The position numbers were made by a program, and so were the translations under genes. Positions 1-8,975 of a DNA stretch of 64,000 nt are shown here, in pieces. Source of the DNA: Microlunatus elymi. Its GTDB lineage: Bacteria; Actinomycetota; Actinomycetes; Propionibacteriales; Propionibacteriaceae. The notes beneath the pieces are model-generated. The model was not told the DNA's origin, made no database searches, and saw only the letters and a program-made list of their open reading frames with translations. Within the stretch, counting starts at the first letter, position 1, and each line of letters opens with the position of its first letter. Location of the stretch: positions 1,860,001-1,924,000 of the forward strand of contig NZ_CP041692.1 of NCBI RefSeq assembly GCF_007362775.1. The letters run 5' to 3'.

Positions 1-350
1 TCACGGTGGCTCGGCGGCTGGTGATCGATCGCTGGCGCAGCGCGCCGGTGCGGCGGGAGACGGTCGGCGACGGTTCCGAGCCGCGGAACGGCGACCACCC
101 GGTTGCCACCGGCGGCGAGACACAGGACCGTACCGATCAACTGCTGGACCGCTGGCTGATCGCGGACGCGCTGGCCGGGCTGTCCAGTGATCATCGGGCA
201 GTGGTGATCGCTGCCTACTACGAGGGCCGCAGCACGACCGACATCGCGCAGCGGCTGCAGATCGCCGAGGGTACGGTGAAGTCGCGGCTGCACTACGGCC
301 TGCGGCATCTGCGGATGATCTTGCAGGAGAGGGGAGTGACGAGGCCGTGA
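1..350 (+). CDS. ECF sigma factor, SigL-like, 5' end outside window
   Basis: The reading frame is open to the left edge, so only the C-terminal part is present. It begins in the end of region 2 (ARRLVIDRWRS, the -10 recognition helix) and carries a clear region 4 helix-turn-helix (AGLSSDHRAVVIAAYYEG, then STTDIAQRLQIAEGTVKSRL). The role is promoter recognition by an alternative RNA polymerase sigma factor. The stop codon overlaps the GTG start of an anti-sigma factor, the usual coupling for ECF pairs. The partner resembles RslA, the mycobacterial anti-SigL factor, which is why I call it SigL-like; the subgroup is an inference. Confidence 0.9.
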   Translation, partial: TVARRLVIDRWRSAPVRRETVGDGSEPRNGDHPVATGGETQDRTDQLLDRWLIADALAGLSSDHRAVVIAAYYEGRSTTDIAQRLQIAEGTVKSRLHYGLRHLRMILQERGVTRP

Positions 351-1072
351 CCGAACCGGATCGCTTTGCTGATTGGGACGCCGCCTACGTGCTCGGTGCC
401 CTGACCGTGCCGCAGCGGCATGCCTTCGAAGATCATCTGGCCGACTGCGCCGACTGTCGTACGGCGGTCAGTGAGCTGGCCGCGATGCCCGGTTTGCTGT
501 CTCAGTTGCCGGCCGCCGAAGCCGTAGCCCTGAACGAGGAACGGCTGCTCGACGATCATGATCAACAAGCCGGCGATCGGGGGCTGCCGGAGTCGATCCG
601 GCGGATGAGCCCGCCTCGCGGGCGGTCGCTGCCCGGTCGGCTGCTGCTGGTCGCCGTGGTGGTGATCGCCTTGATCATCGGTGGTGTCGGCGGCTACCTG
701 ATCCGGGACACCATCGCCGGGCCGCCGGCCCCGGCACCGTCGGTGACGCTGCCGAACGACGTCCGGCTGGCGTTCGCGCCGGTCCGGCCCAGCACCATGA
801 TCGCGGTCGCCGACCTGACCGGCACCGGCAGCGGTACCAAGATCAACATCGAATGCCAGTACGCCAACACCGCCGGCTACGGCAGCACCGGCCGATACGC
901 GCTCTATGTCGTCGATCAGAACGGTGACCGCACCCGCGGCACGAGCTGGCCCGCGGCGCCCGGCGAGCGGGTGCGTACCTCGATGACCAGCACGTTGTCG
1001 CTGTCCGAGATCAACTCGCTGGAGATCGACGACGTCGGCACCGGACAGACGATCATGCGCGCGATCGTCTAG
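347..1072 (+). CDS. Zinc-binding transmembrane anti-sigma factor, RslA-like
   Basis: 241 aa. The N-terminal anti-sigma domain has the zinc motif His30-x3-Cys34-x2-Cys37 (HLADCADC) after a DWDAAYVLGAL stretch that matches RslA, the redox-sensitive SigL inhibitor of mycobacteria. One transmembrane helix lies at about residues 98-119, and the C-terminal 120 residues are predicted extracellular. In this family the cytoplasmic ZAS domain holds the sigma factor inactive and releases it on oxidation or membrane signals. GTG start at 347 overlaps the sigma stop codon, indicating translational coupling. Confidence 0.88.
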   Translation: MTEPDRFADWDAAYVLGALTVPQRHAFEDHLADCADCRTAVSELAAMPGLLSQLPAAEAVALNEERLLDDHDQQAGDRGLPESIRRMSPPRGRSLPGRLLLVAVVVIALIIGGVGGYLIRDTIAGPPAPAPSVTLPNDVRLAFAPVRPSTMIAVADLTGTGSGTKINIECQYANTAGYGSTGRYALYVVDQNGDRTRGTSWPAAPGERVRTSMTSTLSLSEINSLEIDDVGTGQTIMRAIV

Positions 1073-1086
1073 CGGTCACAACCACA

Positions 1087-1185
1087 CAGCCGCACGCGAA
1101 ATCGGCCCGCGCAGCCGATGTATCCGGTGCGGGGGTCGATCTTGCGCGCGGCTGTTGGTCGGCGGCACGTCTCGCGCGCGGTTGT
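1087..1185. repeat. Structured intergenic repeat, copy 1
   Basis: Imperfect inverted repeat with arms at 1087-1113 and 1128-1154 (about 22 of 27 positions pair), followed near 1171-1181 by a degenerate second copy of the 3' arm tip (GCGCGCGGTTG). The same design, arm, loop, arm, then a partial direct copy of the last arm, occurs at 1744 and 17530. It fills most of the gap before the acetyltransferase gene. Confidence 0.7.
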
Positions 1186-1201
1186 CGGACGGCGGAAGAA
1201 T

Positions 1202-1714
1202 GTGCGAGTGACTTCAGCGGCCGACCCCTATTTCATCCGACCCGGACGACGCGAGGACGTCGAGGAGATCCGTACGTTGCGAAACGACGCGATCCAGAAG
1301 AGCACCGCGATCTGGACCACCGTCTTGCAGCCGCCGGACGAAGCGATTGCCTGGTGGGACGAGTTGATCGGCCGCAGAGCGGTGTACGTGGCCGAGTGCG
1401 ACGGTCAGGTGGCCGGTTTCGCGTCCTGGTCGCCGTGGCGGGCGAAGGAGGGATATCGCTTCACCGGCGAGGATTCGGTGTACGTGGCCGGTGAGCATCA
1501 CGGCCGGGGTTTGGGCCGCCGGCTGCTGGCGACCTTGATCGACGGCGCCCGCGAATCCGGCCTGCATGTGATGCTCGCCGACATCGAGTCCTCCAACACG
1601 GCCTCCATCGCCTTGCACGCCCGGCTGGGTTTCGAGACCGTCGGGACGCTCCGAGAGATCGGCACCAAGTTCAATCGCTGGCTCGACCTGACGATCATGC
1701 GATTGGCGCTGTAG
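1202..1714 (+). CDS. GNAT N-acetyltransferase, phosphinothricin acetyltransferase-like
   Basis: 170 aa from a GTG at 1202 (a second GTG at 1208 is equally possible). The frame is open to 1118, but those residues come from the repeat upstream. Homology-like sequence begins at FIRPGRREDVEEIRTLRNDAI. Family marks: a TAIWTT motif, the acetyl-CoA loop GRGLGRRLLATLID and the NTASIALHARLGFE motif near the C-terminus. Members acetylate phosphinothricin, methionine sulfoximine or related amino acids; the substrate here is unknown. It stands alone between two copies of an intergenic repeat. Confidence 0.82.
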   Translation: MRVTSAADPYFIRPGRREDVEEIRTLRNDAIQKSTAIWTTVLQPPDEAIAWWDELIGRRAVYVAECDGQVAGFASWSPWRAKEGYRFTGEDSVYVAGEHHGRGLGRRLLATLIDGARESGLHVMLADIESSNTASIALHARLGFETVGTLREIGTKFNRWLDLTIMRLAL

Positions 1715-1743
1715 CGGCAGGCCCGACAGGAGCTGGACCCCAT

Positions 1744-1845
1744 AGCCGCGCGCCAAATCGACCCGCGCACCCGAAATAGCCCGTGCGCGGGTCGATCTTG
1801 CGCGCGGCTGTTGGTGGCCGGCCGGTTTCGCGCGCGGCTGGTGAT
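1744..1845. repeat. Structured intergenic repeat, copy 2
   Basis: Strong hairpin: arms 1744-1770 and 1783-1809 are 27 nt with 2 mismatches around a 12-nt loop. About 20 nt further the end of the second arm recurs (CGCGCGGCTG near 1830-1840). This is the cleanest of three copies in the window; see 1087 and 17530. Confidence 0.78.
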
Positions 1846-1859
1846 GGGCGGGCATACGA

Positions 1860-1908
1860 AAGGCCGCCGGGCGAAGGTCGGCTGATCACCGACAAGCCCG
1901 GCGGCCTT
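1860..1908. terminator. Hairpin terminator between convergent genes
   Basis: Perfect 13-bp arms (AAGGCCGCCGGGC at 1860-1872, complement at 1896-1908) enclose a 23-nt loop with a small nested stem (GTCGG/CCGAC). It lies between the plus-strand acetyltransferase and the minus-strand membrane protein, so it could stop transcription from both sides. The A-rich start and TT end give only a weak U tract. Confidence 0.65.
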
Positions 1909-1967
1909 CACGATTCAGAGAGCGGGGCTGGGTTCAGTTAGCCCTGCTCGCTTCAGGAGGCCCCGCT

Positions 1968-2372
1968 TCAGGAGAGCTTGGCCTCCCCGGCCAGCGCACG
2001 AGCCTTGAGCTGCTCGTACTCCTGCTGGGTGATGGTGCCGGCGTCGAGAAGACCCTTGGCCTTGGCGATCTCGTCCGAGGCACTGCTGCCTGCGACGTCG
2101 CGGATGTAGGACTCGGCCTGCTGCCGGTTCTCCTCGGCCTGCTTCACGCTCCGCTGCGACATTCCGCGACCACGGAAGATCAGGTAGGCCAGCGCGGTGG
2201 CGAACGGCAGGAAGAACAGGCAGACCAACCAGATCGCCTTCATCCAACCCTTGAGCCCGCGATCACGGAACAGGTCGGTGATGATCGAGAACAACGCGAT
2301 CAGGTAGGCGCAGAAGGCGAACACCCAGAACATCGTCCAGATGATGTGCCAGAAGCTGTTGAAGTAATTCAT
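1968..2372 (-). CDS. Membrane protein with PLDc_N and SHOCT domains
   Basis: 134 aa. Two hydrophobic helices near the N-terminus (HIIWTMFWVFAFCAYLIALF and WLVCLFFLPFATALAYLIF) form the phospholipase-D-nuclease N-terminal type membrane hairpin. A charged linker follows, then a C-terminal SHOCT motif (IAKAKGLLDAGTITQQEYEQLK). Such proteins are common in actinobacteria and their function is not established. The start ATG at 2372 is chosen because AAGGAA lies 7 nt upstream and because the 26 residues of the longer frame are not conserved-looking. Confidence 0.8.
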   Translation of the reverse strand: MNYFNSFWHIIWTMFWVFAFCAYLIALFSIITDLFRDRGLKGWMKAIWLVCLFFLPFATALAYLIFRGRGMSQRSVKQAEENRQQAESYIRDVAGSSASDEIAKAKGLLDAGTITQQEYEQLKARALAGEAKLS

Positions 2373-2520
2373 GATCGTTCCTTGGGGTGAGACCCGCGTT
2401 CGGGGTATCTGTTGCTGCGATCCTGGCGGGCCGCAGCCCATAGTCTTCACCTAGCCACACCGTTAACACCAGTACCGTCCGTCCCTTGAGCGTGTCGCGC
2501 CGACGGACGGCGAACCAAGA

Positions 2521-5142
2521 TCAGCTGGGCAGCTCCGCCAACTCCACCTCGACCACGAGCTCGGTGTCGGACTCGGCCCACAGCACCTCACCGGTGATCC
2601 GGCCGACCGCGCGCAGATCGGACTCGACCTGTTTGAGCCGCTCCAGCACCTCACCCTGACCGGCGAACTCGATCCGGCTGACCTCGGCCTTCATCGACAC
2701 CTTCCGCTGCGACTTCGCGCCACGGACCGCGATCAAGGCCGTCGCCACCGCGTCCAGCAACAACGCATCGCCGCGGTCGTTGGGAATCTCCTCCGGGGTG
2801 GGCCAGGCAGCGGTGTGGATCGAACCGGACTTCCACCAGGACCAGACTTCCTCGGTCGCGTACGGGATGAACGGCGCCAGCAGCCGCAGGATCGCGTCCA
2901 GGCTGATCGCCAGCGCGGTGTGTGCGGACCGAGCAGCATCCTCACCGGCGGCACCGTAGGCGCGCTCCTTGACCAACTCCAGGTAGTCGTCGCAGAAGGA
3001 CCAGAAGAAGCGCTCAGTGATCTCCAGCGCGCTGGTGTAGTCGTATGCCTCGAACGCCTCGGTCGCCTCGATGATCACCCGCTGCAGGCCGGCCAGCAGA
3101 GCTTGATCAACTGGCTCGGTGATCGGCGTGCCCGCGGCGGGAATCCCGTACGACAGAACGAACTTGCTGGCGTTCAGCACCTTCAGCGCCAGCCTGCGGC
3201 CGACCTTCATCTCGCGCTCGTCGAACGGCGAGTCCAGACCTGGACGGGCCTTGGCCGCACGCCAGCGGACCGCGTCCGAGCCGTACCGTTCGAGCACCTC
3301 GGTCGGCACCACCACATTGCCCTTGGACTTGCTCATCTTCTTCCGGTCCGGATCCATCACGAAGCCGCTGATCATGGATCGCTTCCAGGGCAGGGATCCG
3401 TTCTCGAAGTGAGCTCGCACCACCCGGTCGTAGAGCCAGGTGCGGATGATGTCGTGCGCCTGGGTGTTCAGGTCCATCGGGAAGGTGATCTTGAACAGGT
3501 CCGGATCACGTTCCCAGCCGCAGACGATCTGTGGTGACAGGGACGAGATCGCCCAGGTGTCCATCACATCGGGGTCGGCGATGAAGCCTTGCGGCTCGCC
3601 GCGCTGTGCTGCGGTGTAGCCCGGCGGCAGATCGGTGCTCGGGTCGACCGGCAGGATGTCCTCGTCCGGGACGATCGGGTCCGAGTAGTCAGGCTGGGCA
3701 TCGGCGTCCAGCCGGTACCAGACCGGGAAGGGCACACCGAAGAAGCGCTGGCGAGAGATCAGCCAGTCACCGTTCAGCCCGTTGACCCAGTTGTCGTAAC
3801 GGTGCTTCATGTGCTCGGGCACCCAACCGAGCTCTTCACCGCGGGCCAGGAACTGCTGCTTCAGCGCGGCATCACGGCCGCCGTTGGCGATGTACCACTG
3901 CCGAGTGGAGATGATCTCCAGCGGCTTGTCGCCCTTCTCGAAGAAATTCGCCTTCCGTTGAGTCGGGGTCGGATCGCCGATCAGATCACCGGCATCGCGC
4001 AGCAGCCCGACCATCGCCTCGCGGGCGCTGAACGTGGTCTTGCCGGCCAACTGCTCGTACCCCTGGGCGGCAGCGCCGTCGCCGATCCAGTCCGGGCGAT
4101 CACGCAGGATGCGCCCGTCCCGACCGATGATCACCCGCGCCGGCAGCTGCAGCTCGCGCCACCAGGTCACGTCGGTGAGATCGCCGAACGTGCAGCACAT
4201 CACCAGACCGGAACCTTTGTCCTGCTCGGCTGCCGGGTGGCTCAACACCGGCAGCTCGACACCGAAGATAGGGCTGGTCACCGTGCTACCGACGAGATCG
4301 GCATAGCGCTCGTCGTCCGGGTGGGCGATCAGCGCGACGCAGGCACCGATCAACTCCGGGCGGGTGGTCTCGATGATCACCGGTTCGCCGTCAGCGCGAT
4401 GGAACTGCACCTTGTGGTAGGCGCCGGGGTAGTCCCGCGCCTCGATCTCGGCCTGCGCCACCGCGGTCTGGAAGGTGACGTCCCACACCGTCGGTGCCTC
4501 GGCCAGGTACGCCTCGCCGCGGGCGACGTTACGCAGGAACGCCTTCTGGGCAACGGAAATCGAGTCGTCGCCGATGGTGGTGTAGAGCGTCGACCAGTCG
4601 ACGCTGAGCCCGACCCGGCGCCACAGATCCTCGAAGACCGCCTCGTCCACCTTGGTCAGCTGATGGCAGAGGTCGATGAAATTGCGTCGGCTGATCGGCA
4701 CCTGCCGCTTCGGGTCCGGCTTGGCCGGTGGGGTGAAGTCGGGGTCGTACGGCACGCTCGGGTCGCAGCGGACACCGTAGAAGTTCTGCACCCGGCGCTC
4801 GGTGGGTAGGCCGTTGTCGTCCCAGCCGATCGGGTAGTAGACGTGCTTGCCCCGCATCCGCTGATAGCGGGCGATCAGGTCCGTGTGGGTGTAGGAGAAC
4901 ACGTGCCCCACATGCAAGGAACCGGACACCGTCGGCGGCGGGGTGTCGATGCTGAACACCTGATCCCGCGCCCGCTGCGGATCACCCTCCGGCCGGACGA
5001 ACGCGTACGTGCCCTGCTGCTGCCAGATCTCCATCCACTTCGACTCCAGCCCCTCCAGTGCGGGCTTCTCCGGCACATCCGGTACGTTCGGCGCGCCCGA
5101 TTCGGCTGCGTCGGGACGTGGGCCGGATGCAAGAGTCGTCAT
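2521..5142 (-). CDS. valS: Valine--tRNA ligase
   Basis: 873 aa class I aminoacyl-tRNA synthetase that charges tRNA-Val with valine. The HIGH signature appears as HVGH (about residues 77-80), the KMSKS loop as KKMSKSKGN, and the editing domain lies between (IETTRPELIGACVALIAHPDDER). The protein ends soon after the anticodon-binding domain and lacks the long C-terminal coiled coil of the E. coli enzyme, so it belongs to the shorter form seen in some actinobacteria and in archaea. Start ATG at 5142 is chosen over the longer frame because a TANNNT hexamer (TAGGAT) ends 8 nt upstream, suggesting a leaderless message. In related genomes valS is next to folC; here an MFS gene intervenes. Confidence 0.96.
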   Translation of the reverse strand: MTTLASGPRPDAAESGAPNVPDVPEKPALEGLESKWMEIWQQQGTYAFVRPEGDPQRARDQVFSIDTPPPTVSGSLHVGHVFSYTHTDLIARYQRMRGKHVYYPIGWDDNGLPTERRVQNFYGVRCDPSVPYDPDFTPPAKPDPKRQVPISRRNFIDLCHQLTKVDEAVFEDLWRRVGLSVDWSTLYTTIGDDSISVAQKAFLRNVARGEAYLAEAPTVWDVTFQTAVAQAEIEARDYPGAYHKVQFHRADGEPVIIETTRPELIGACVALIAHPDDERYADLVGSTVTSPIFGVELPVLSHPAAEQDKGSGLVMCCTFGDLTDVTWWRELQLPARVIIGRDGRILRDRPDWIGDGAAAQGYEQLAGKTTFSAREAMVGLLRDAGDLIGDPTPTQRKANFFEKGDKPLEIISTRQWYIANGGRDAALKQQFLARGEELGWVPEHMKHRYDNWVNGLNGDWLISRQRFFGVPFPVWYRLDADAQPDYSDPIVPDEDILPVDPSTDLPPGYTAAQRGEPQGFIADPDVMDTWAISSLSPQIVCGWERDPDLFKITFPMDLNTQAHDIIRTWLYDRVVRAHFENGSLPWKRSMISGFVMDPDRKKMSKSKGNVVVPTEVLERYGSDAVRWRAAKARPGLDSPFDEREMKVGRRLALKVLNASKFVLSYGIPAAGTPITEPVDQALLAGLQRVIIEATEAFEAYDYTSALEITERFFWSFCDDYLELVKERAYGAAGEDAARSAHTALAISLDAILRLLAPFIPYATEEVWSWWKSGSIHTAAWPTPEEIPNDRGDALLLDAVATALIAVRGAKSQRKVSMKAEVSRIEFAGQGEVLERLKQVESDLRAVGRITGEVLWAESDTELVVEVELAELPS

Positions 5143-5150
5143 AACGGTGA

Positions 5151-5156
5151 ATCCTA
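5151..5156 (-). promoter_or_regulatory. Candidate -10 hexamer of leaderless valS
   Basis: Reads TAGGAT on the minus strand and ends 8 nt before the ATG at 5142; no Shine-Dalgarno is visible. Confidence 0.5.
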
Positions 5157-5287
5157 CGAAGGACGCGGGTGCGAATGCACATCCGATACCCGCGGCGATC
5201 ACAAGAATGCTGCACCAGTGCGGCCTTACCCCGCGCTACAGCCGAGGAGCGGCCGACTGGCGCAGGATTCTTGTAAACAGGAGCCGG

Positions 5288-6736
5288 TCAAGGCGAGATG
5301 TGGTCGAGGTTCCGGGCCCGGGTGTGCGGCGTGAACTGGGCCAGGACGGCGGCGATCACCAGGAAGCTGGAGATCAACATCAGCGCGCCCAGGGTGGACA
5401 GGTGCGGCAGGATCGGCGCGATCGCCAGCACCCCGATGCCGCCGCCGATGTGCCCGACCCCGTCCACCAACGCGAAACCGGTGGTCCGGGCCCGGGTCGG
5501 GAAACACTCGGCCGACAGCGCGTAGGTCGGCGAGACCCAGAGGTTGAACCCTGCGAAGACCAAGATCGAACCGATCAACGCCACGGTGATCTGGGTGCCG
5601 GCGACGGCGATCAGGAACGCCCCGATCAGCGTCACCGCGGCCGCGATCGGCAGCCAGTAGCGACGTTCCAGCTTCTCCACGATGAACGTCATCACGATCG
5701 TCCCGCCGACGAAGCCGAAGCTGCCGACCGCGGCGATCACGCCGGCCTCCGGCGGCGGATACTTCAATGCCGACAACACACTGGTGAAGCCGGACGCGTA
5801 CGAGTAGACGGTGATGTAGCCGATGAACCAGAGCGCGAACAGCAGCAGGATCCGGCGCCGATAGAGCGGATTGGTGAAGAGCGTGCTGTAGGGCACCCGC
5901 GGTGGCGGGGTCACCGCCGACGCGGGAATGTCGTAATCCGGATCGGCCAGCGGGCCGCGATGGCGGGCGCGTTCCTCCATGTCGGCGACGATGTGATCGG
6001 CCTCCGGCGCCCGGTCGCGGGCGATCAGCCACCGCGGCGATTCGGGCAACTGGATCCGCAGCAGCACCGCGATCAGCGCGAGCAGCGCGCCGATCCCGTA
6101 CATCCAGCGCCAGCCGTTGCCGAAGGCCGGCCCGGCAACCGCGAACGGCAGGCCCAGCGGCCACTTCTCGGCTTCGGTGGTCAAGATCAACCCGAGCCAG
6201 ATCCCGATCATGGCGCCGACCGCAGAGTTGATGAAGATCATCGTGGTGAAGCGTGCTCGGGCCGGCCGCGGCGAGACCTCGTTGATGTAGGTGTTCACGA
6301 TCGCCAGGTCCGCGCCGATGCCGATGCCGGTGATCACCCGGGCGATGACGAAGTTCGCATAGTCCGGCGCGAACGCGTTGTAGAGCGAGCCGAGGCCGGT
6401 GATCAACATGGTGATCAACAACATGTTGCGGCGGCCGATCCGGTCCGCGACCGGGCTGAGCACGAGGGTGCCGACCACATAGCCCGCCAGGTTGAGGACC
6501 ACCGGCAGCGGCAGCGAGCCGAGCGCGGTCTCGGGCGTGCAGCCCGGCTTCAGGTCGACGCAGGTCTGGATGAAGGACACGTTGATGTCGAAGATGTCGT
6601 AGAAGGTGAAGAGGAAGCCGAGGCCGATGATGATGATGAAGCCGTAGGACAGCGACCACACCTGCAGTCGTTCGAGCCGGGCGATGATGCCGGGGCCGCT
6701 GCGCTCGCGTGAATCAGTGGACGGTTGGGCTGCCAT
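5288..6736 (-). CDS. MFS transporter, sugar-porter type
   Basis: 482 aa inner-membrane protein with about 12 hydrophobic helices. The loop between helices 2 and 3 has the MFS signature (DRIGRRNMLLIT), and helix 4/5 carries RVITGIGIGADLAIVNTYINEVSPRPARAR in pieces typical of sugar or organic-anion porters. The first extracellular loop contains two cysteines (QTCVDLKPGC). Substrate cannot be read from the sequence. ATG at 6736 is preferred (AGAAGG 9 nt upstream) over a GTG at 6778. It lies 145 nt upstream of valS in the same direction and is divergent from folC. Confidence 0.82.
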   Translation of the reverse strand: MAAQPSTDSRERSGPGIIARLERLQVWSLSYGFIIIIGLGFLFTFYDIFDINVSFIQTCVDLKPGCTPETALGSLPLPVVLNLAGYVVGTLVLSPVADRIGRRNMLLITMLITGLGSLYNAFAPDYANFVIARVITGIGIGADLAIVNTYINEVSPRPARARFTTMIFINSAVGAMIGIWLGLILTTEAEKWPLGLPFAVAGPAFGNGWRWMYGIGALLALIAVLLRIQLPESPRWLIARDRAPEADHIVADMEERARHRGPLADPDYDIPASAVTPPPRVPYSTLFTNPLYRRRILLLFALWFIGYITVYSYASGFTSVLSALKYPPPEAGVIAAVGSFGFVGGTIVMTFIVEKLERRYWLPIAAAVTLIGAFLIAVAGTQITVALIGSILVFAGFNLWVSPTYALSAECFPTRARTTGFALVDGVGHIGGGIGVLAIAPILPHLSTLGALMLISSFLVIAAVLAQFTPHTRARNLDHISP

Positions 6737-6881
6737 GCCCGTCGCCTTCTTCCGTACCAGTCGGAACTGTTGGGCCACTGTTCATATTGCTCTGGATCGA
6801 GGGGCTATGCAGCCCCTTCGGAAAACCGGGACGCCGCGAAGTCCGGAGCCCGTCGGCTCGGGCCGTAGACTCGCGTCTGCG

Positions 6882-8552
6882 ATGTCTGACTCTGATTCCG
6901 CGGACTCTTCCGCCGCCACGCACGCCGAAATCGTCGCCGCTCTGCAGGGCCGCTGGCCCGAGCACCGGGTCGCTCCCAGCCTCGGCCGGGTGGCGGCGCT
7001 GACGGAGTTGCTCGGCGACCCGCAACGGGCCTACCCGGTGATCCAGCTGACCGGCACCAACGGCAAGGGCAGCACGGCGGCGATGATCGACGCGCTGCTG
7101 CGCTCGGTGGGCCTGCGGACCGGCCGCTTCACCAGCCCGCACCTGATGGACGTGACCGAACGGATCCGGATCGACGGCGAGCCGGTCAGCGCCGAACGGT
7201 TCGACGAGCTGTGGCGCGAGGTCGAACCGTACGTCGCGATGGTCGATCAGCAGCGGATCGACGGCGTCGCGATGACGTTCTTCGAGGTGATCACCGCGAT
7301 GGCCTACGCCGCCTTCGCCGATGCGCCGGTCGACGTGGCCGTCGTCGAGGTCGGGCTCGGCGGGACCTGGGATGCGACGAACGTGGCCGACGCGTCGGTC
7401 GCGGTGATCACGCCGATCGATCTCGATCACACCCACCTGCTCGGCGACACGGTGGAGAAGATCGCCGCCGAGAAGGCCGGCATCATCAAGGCCGACGCGC
7501 AGGCGATCCTGGCCGGGCAACAGCCCGAGGTGGCGCGGTTGCTGCTGCAGCGCGCCGCCGAGGTCGGCGCGACGGTGCAACGGGAAGGAATCGAATTCGG
7601 CGTCCTGGACCGGGTGATGGGGGTCGGCGGTCAGCAGCTGCGGCTGGGCACCGCCGACGGGCCGATCGACGAGATCTTCCTGCCGCTGTACGGGATCCAT
7701 CAGGCCGAGAACGCGGCCCTGGCACTGGCCGCCGCGCAGGCGTTCACCGGGCTGAACCGGATCGATCCCGACGTGGTTCGGGAGGGATTCGCCGCGGTCG
7801 AGGCACCCGGCCGGCTGGAGATCGTACGGCGTTCGCCGCCGGTGATCCTCGATGCCGCACACAATCCGCACGGCGCCCGGGCGACCGCCGCGGCGATCAA
7901 CGAGTCCTTCGACTTCTCGCCGCTGGTCGGGGTGATCGCGATCATGAAGGACAAGGACGCGGAGGGGCTGCTGCGGGAGTACGCCGATCTGTTCACCTCG
8001 GTCGTCGCCACCCAGGTCGCCTCCACCGACCGCGGACTGCCCGCCGACGAACTCGGCGAGCTGGCGGCCGGAATCTTCGGCGCCGATCGGGTGCAGGTGG
8101 CGCCGCGGATGGACGACGCGATCGAGGCCGCGATCGGGCTGGCCGAGACCGAGGGTGCCACCGCACCAGGGGTGTTGATCACCGGTTCGGTGGTCGCCGT
8201 CGGTGAAGCACGCACGCTGCTGGTTGGCCACGACAGCGGGCAGCCGCGGCCGGCCGCTGCGCGGGTCAGCGGTGAAGGGGTGCTGGACGCCGCCGGGGCT
8301 CCGCTGATCGAGGACGAGGGCGACACCGAGGACGAGAAGGACTATTCCTACGGCCCCGAATACGGTGAGCAGTTCGACGAGGACGCCACCGAGGCCGAGT
8401 TGCTGGACGGGACCGGGAACGAGCGCACCGAGGCACCGGAGACGGGGGACTTCGGCGCGTACGGCCCGCTGGCAGACGATGACCAACCCGGTGCAACGTC
8501 GCGGTCTGGCGATCACGGCGAATCCGATCGCGATGGGGATGATCAGCGATGA
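6882..8552 (+). CDS. folC: Bifunctional folylpolyglutamate/dihydrofolate synthase
   Basis: 556 aa. It adds glutamate to folates (and usually joins dihydropteroate with glutamate). Visible marks: P-loop TGTNGKGS, SPHL motif (TSPHLMDVTERI), VVEVGLGGTWDATN, DLDHTHLLGDTVEKIAAEKAGI and DAAHNPHG. Start ATG at 6882 fits the family N-terminus; TAGACT ends 10 nt upstream. After the usual domain end (near residue 450) there is an acidic tail of roughly 100 residues rich in Asp/Glu/Gly that is longer than in most relatives. The stop overlaps the next gene (ATGA), a conserved pairing with DUF4233. Confidence 0.95.
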   Translation: MSDSDSADSSAATHAEIVAALQGRWPEHRVAPSLGRVAALTELLGDPQRAYPVIQLTGTNGKGSTAAMIDALLRSVGLRTGRFTSPHLMDVTERIRIDGEPVSAERFDELWREVEPYVAMVDQQRIDGVAMTFFEVITAMAYAAFADAPVDVAVVEVGLGGTWDATNVADASVAVITPIDLDHTHLLGDTVEKIAAEKAGIIKADAQAILAGQQPEVARLLLQRAAEVGATVQREGIEFGVLDRVMGVGGQQLRLGTADGPIDEIFLPLYGIHQAENAALALAAAQAFTGLNRIDPDVVREGFAAVEAPGRLEIVRRSPPVILDAAHNPHGARATAAAINESFDFSPLVGVIAIMKDKDAEGLLREYADLFTSVVATQVASTDRGLPADELGELAAGIFGADRVQVAPRMDDAIEAAIGLAETEGATAPGVLITGSVVAVGEARTLLVGHDSGQPRPAAARVSGEGVLDAAGAPLIEDEGDTEDEKDYSYGPEYGEQFDEDATEAELLDGTGNERTEAPETGDFGAYGPLADDDQPGATSRSGDHGESDRDGDDQR

Positions 8553-8893
8553 GTCTGGCAGCCGGCAACCCGATGGGCCGGGCGATGATGATCACGCTCT
8601 TCCTGGAGCTGATCGCGTTCGCGCTGGCGATACCGGTGATGACCCAGCTGGCCGGTGTTCAGCCGTTGACGGCCGCGGTGACGGCCGGCGGGTCGGCCTT
8701 TCTTTGTCTGCTGGCGGGAGGTCTGTTCCGTACGCCGGTCGGCTATCCGCTGGGTTGGCTGGCCCAGATCGCCGGGCTGGCGCTCGGCTTCATCGTCGGG
8801 GTGATGTTCGTGGTGGCTGCGATCTTCGTGGCCGTCTACGTGCTCGCCTTTGTGCTCGGCAAGAAGATCGACAACACCGCGACCGCGTCCTGA
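8549..8893 (+). CDS. DUF4233 membrane protein
   Basis: 114 aa with about four hydrophobic segments (for example MMITLFLELIAFALAIPVM and LGFIVGVMFVVAAIFVAVYV). DUF4233 proteins are regularly encoded directly after folC in actinobacteria and often before ndk; their role is unknown. ATG start overlaps the folC stop by 4 nt, indicating coupled translation. Confidence 0.85.
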   Translation: MSLAAGNPMGRAMMITLFLELIAFALAIPVMTQLAGVQPLTAAVTAGGSAFLCLLAGGLFRTPVGYPLGWLAQIAGLALGFIVGVMFVVAAIFVAVYVLAFVLGKKIDNTATAS

Positions 8894-8975
8894 CCCTGGC
8901 TGAACCCTGACCGATCCGCCTCCTCACGCCTGGGCGCCAGGTCGCGCCAGCTGATCCACAGCGAGCGCTCAGCTC

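Noticed and set aside
1214-1911. Overlapping minus-strand open frames opposite the acetyltransferase
   Set aside because: They run through the hairpin repeat and terminator and show no conserved sequence, whereas the plus strand has clear GNAT motifs.
3589-4809. 406-aa plus-strand open frame inside valS
   Set aside because: Antisense shadow of a confidently identified gene; no recognisable motif or start context.
5201-5274. ACAAGAAT/ATTCTTGT inverted repeat (58 nt apart) before valS, considered as a T-box or leader RNA
   Set aside because: No T-box sequence or specifier loop, and the valS -10 candidate lies downstream of it, so it would be outside the transcript.
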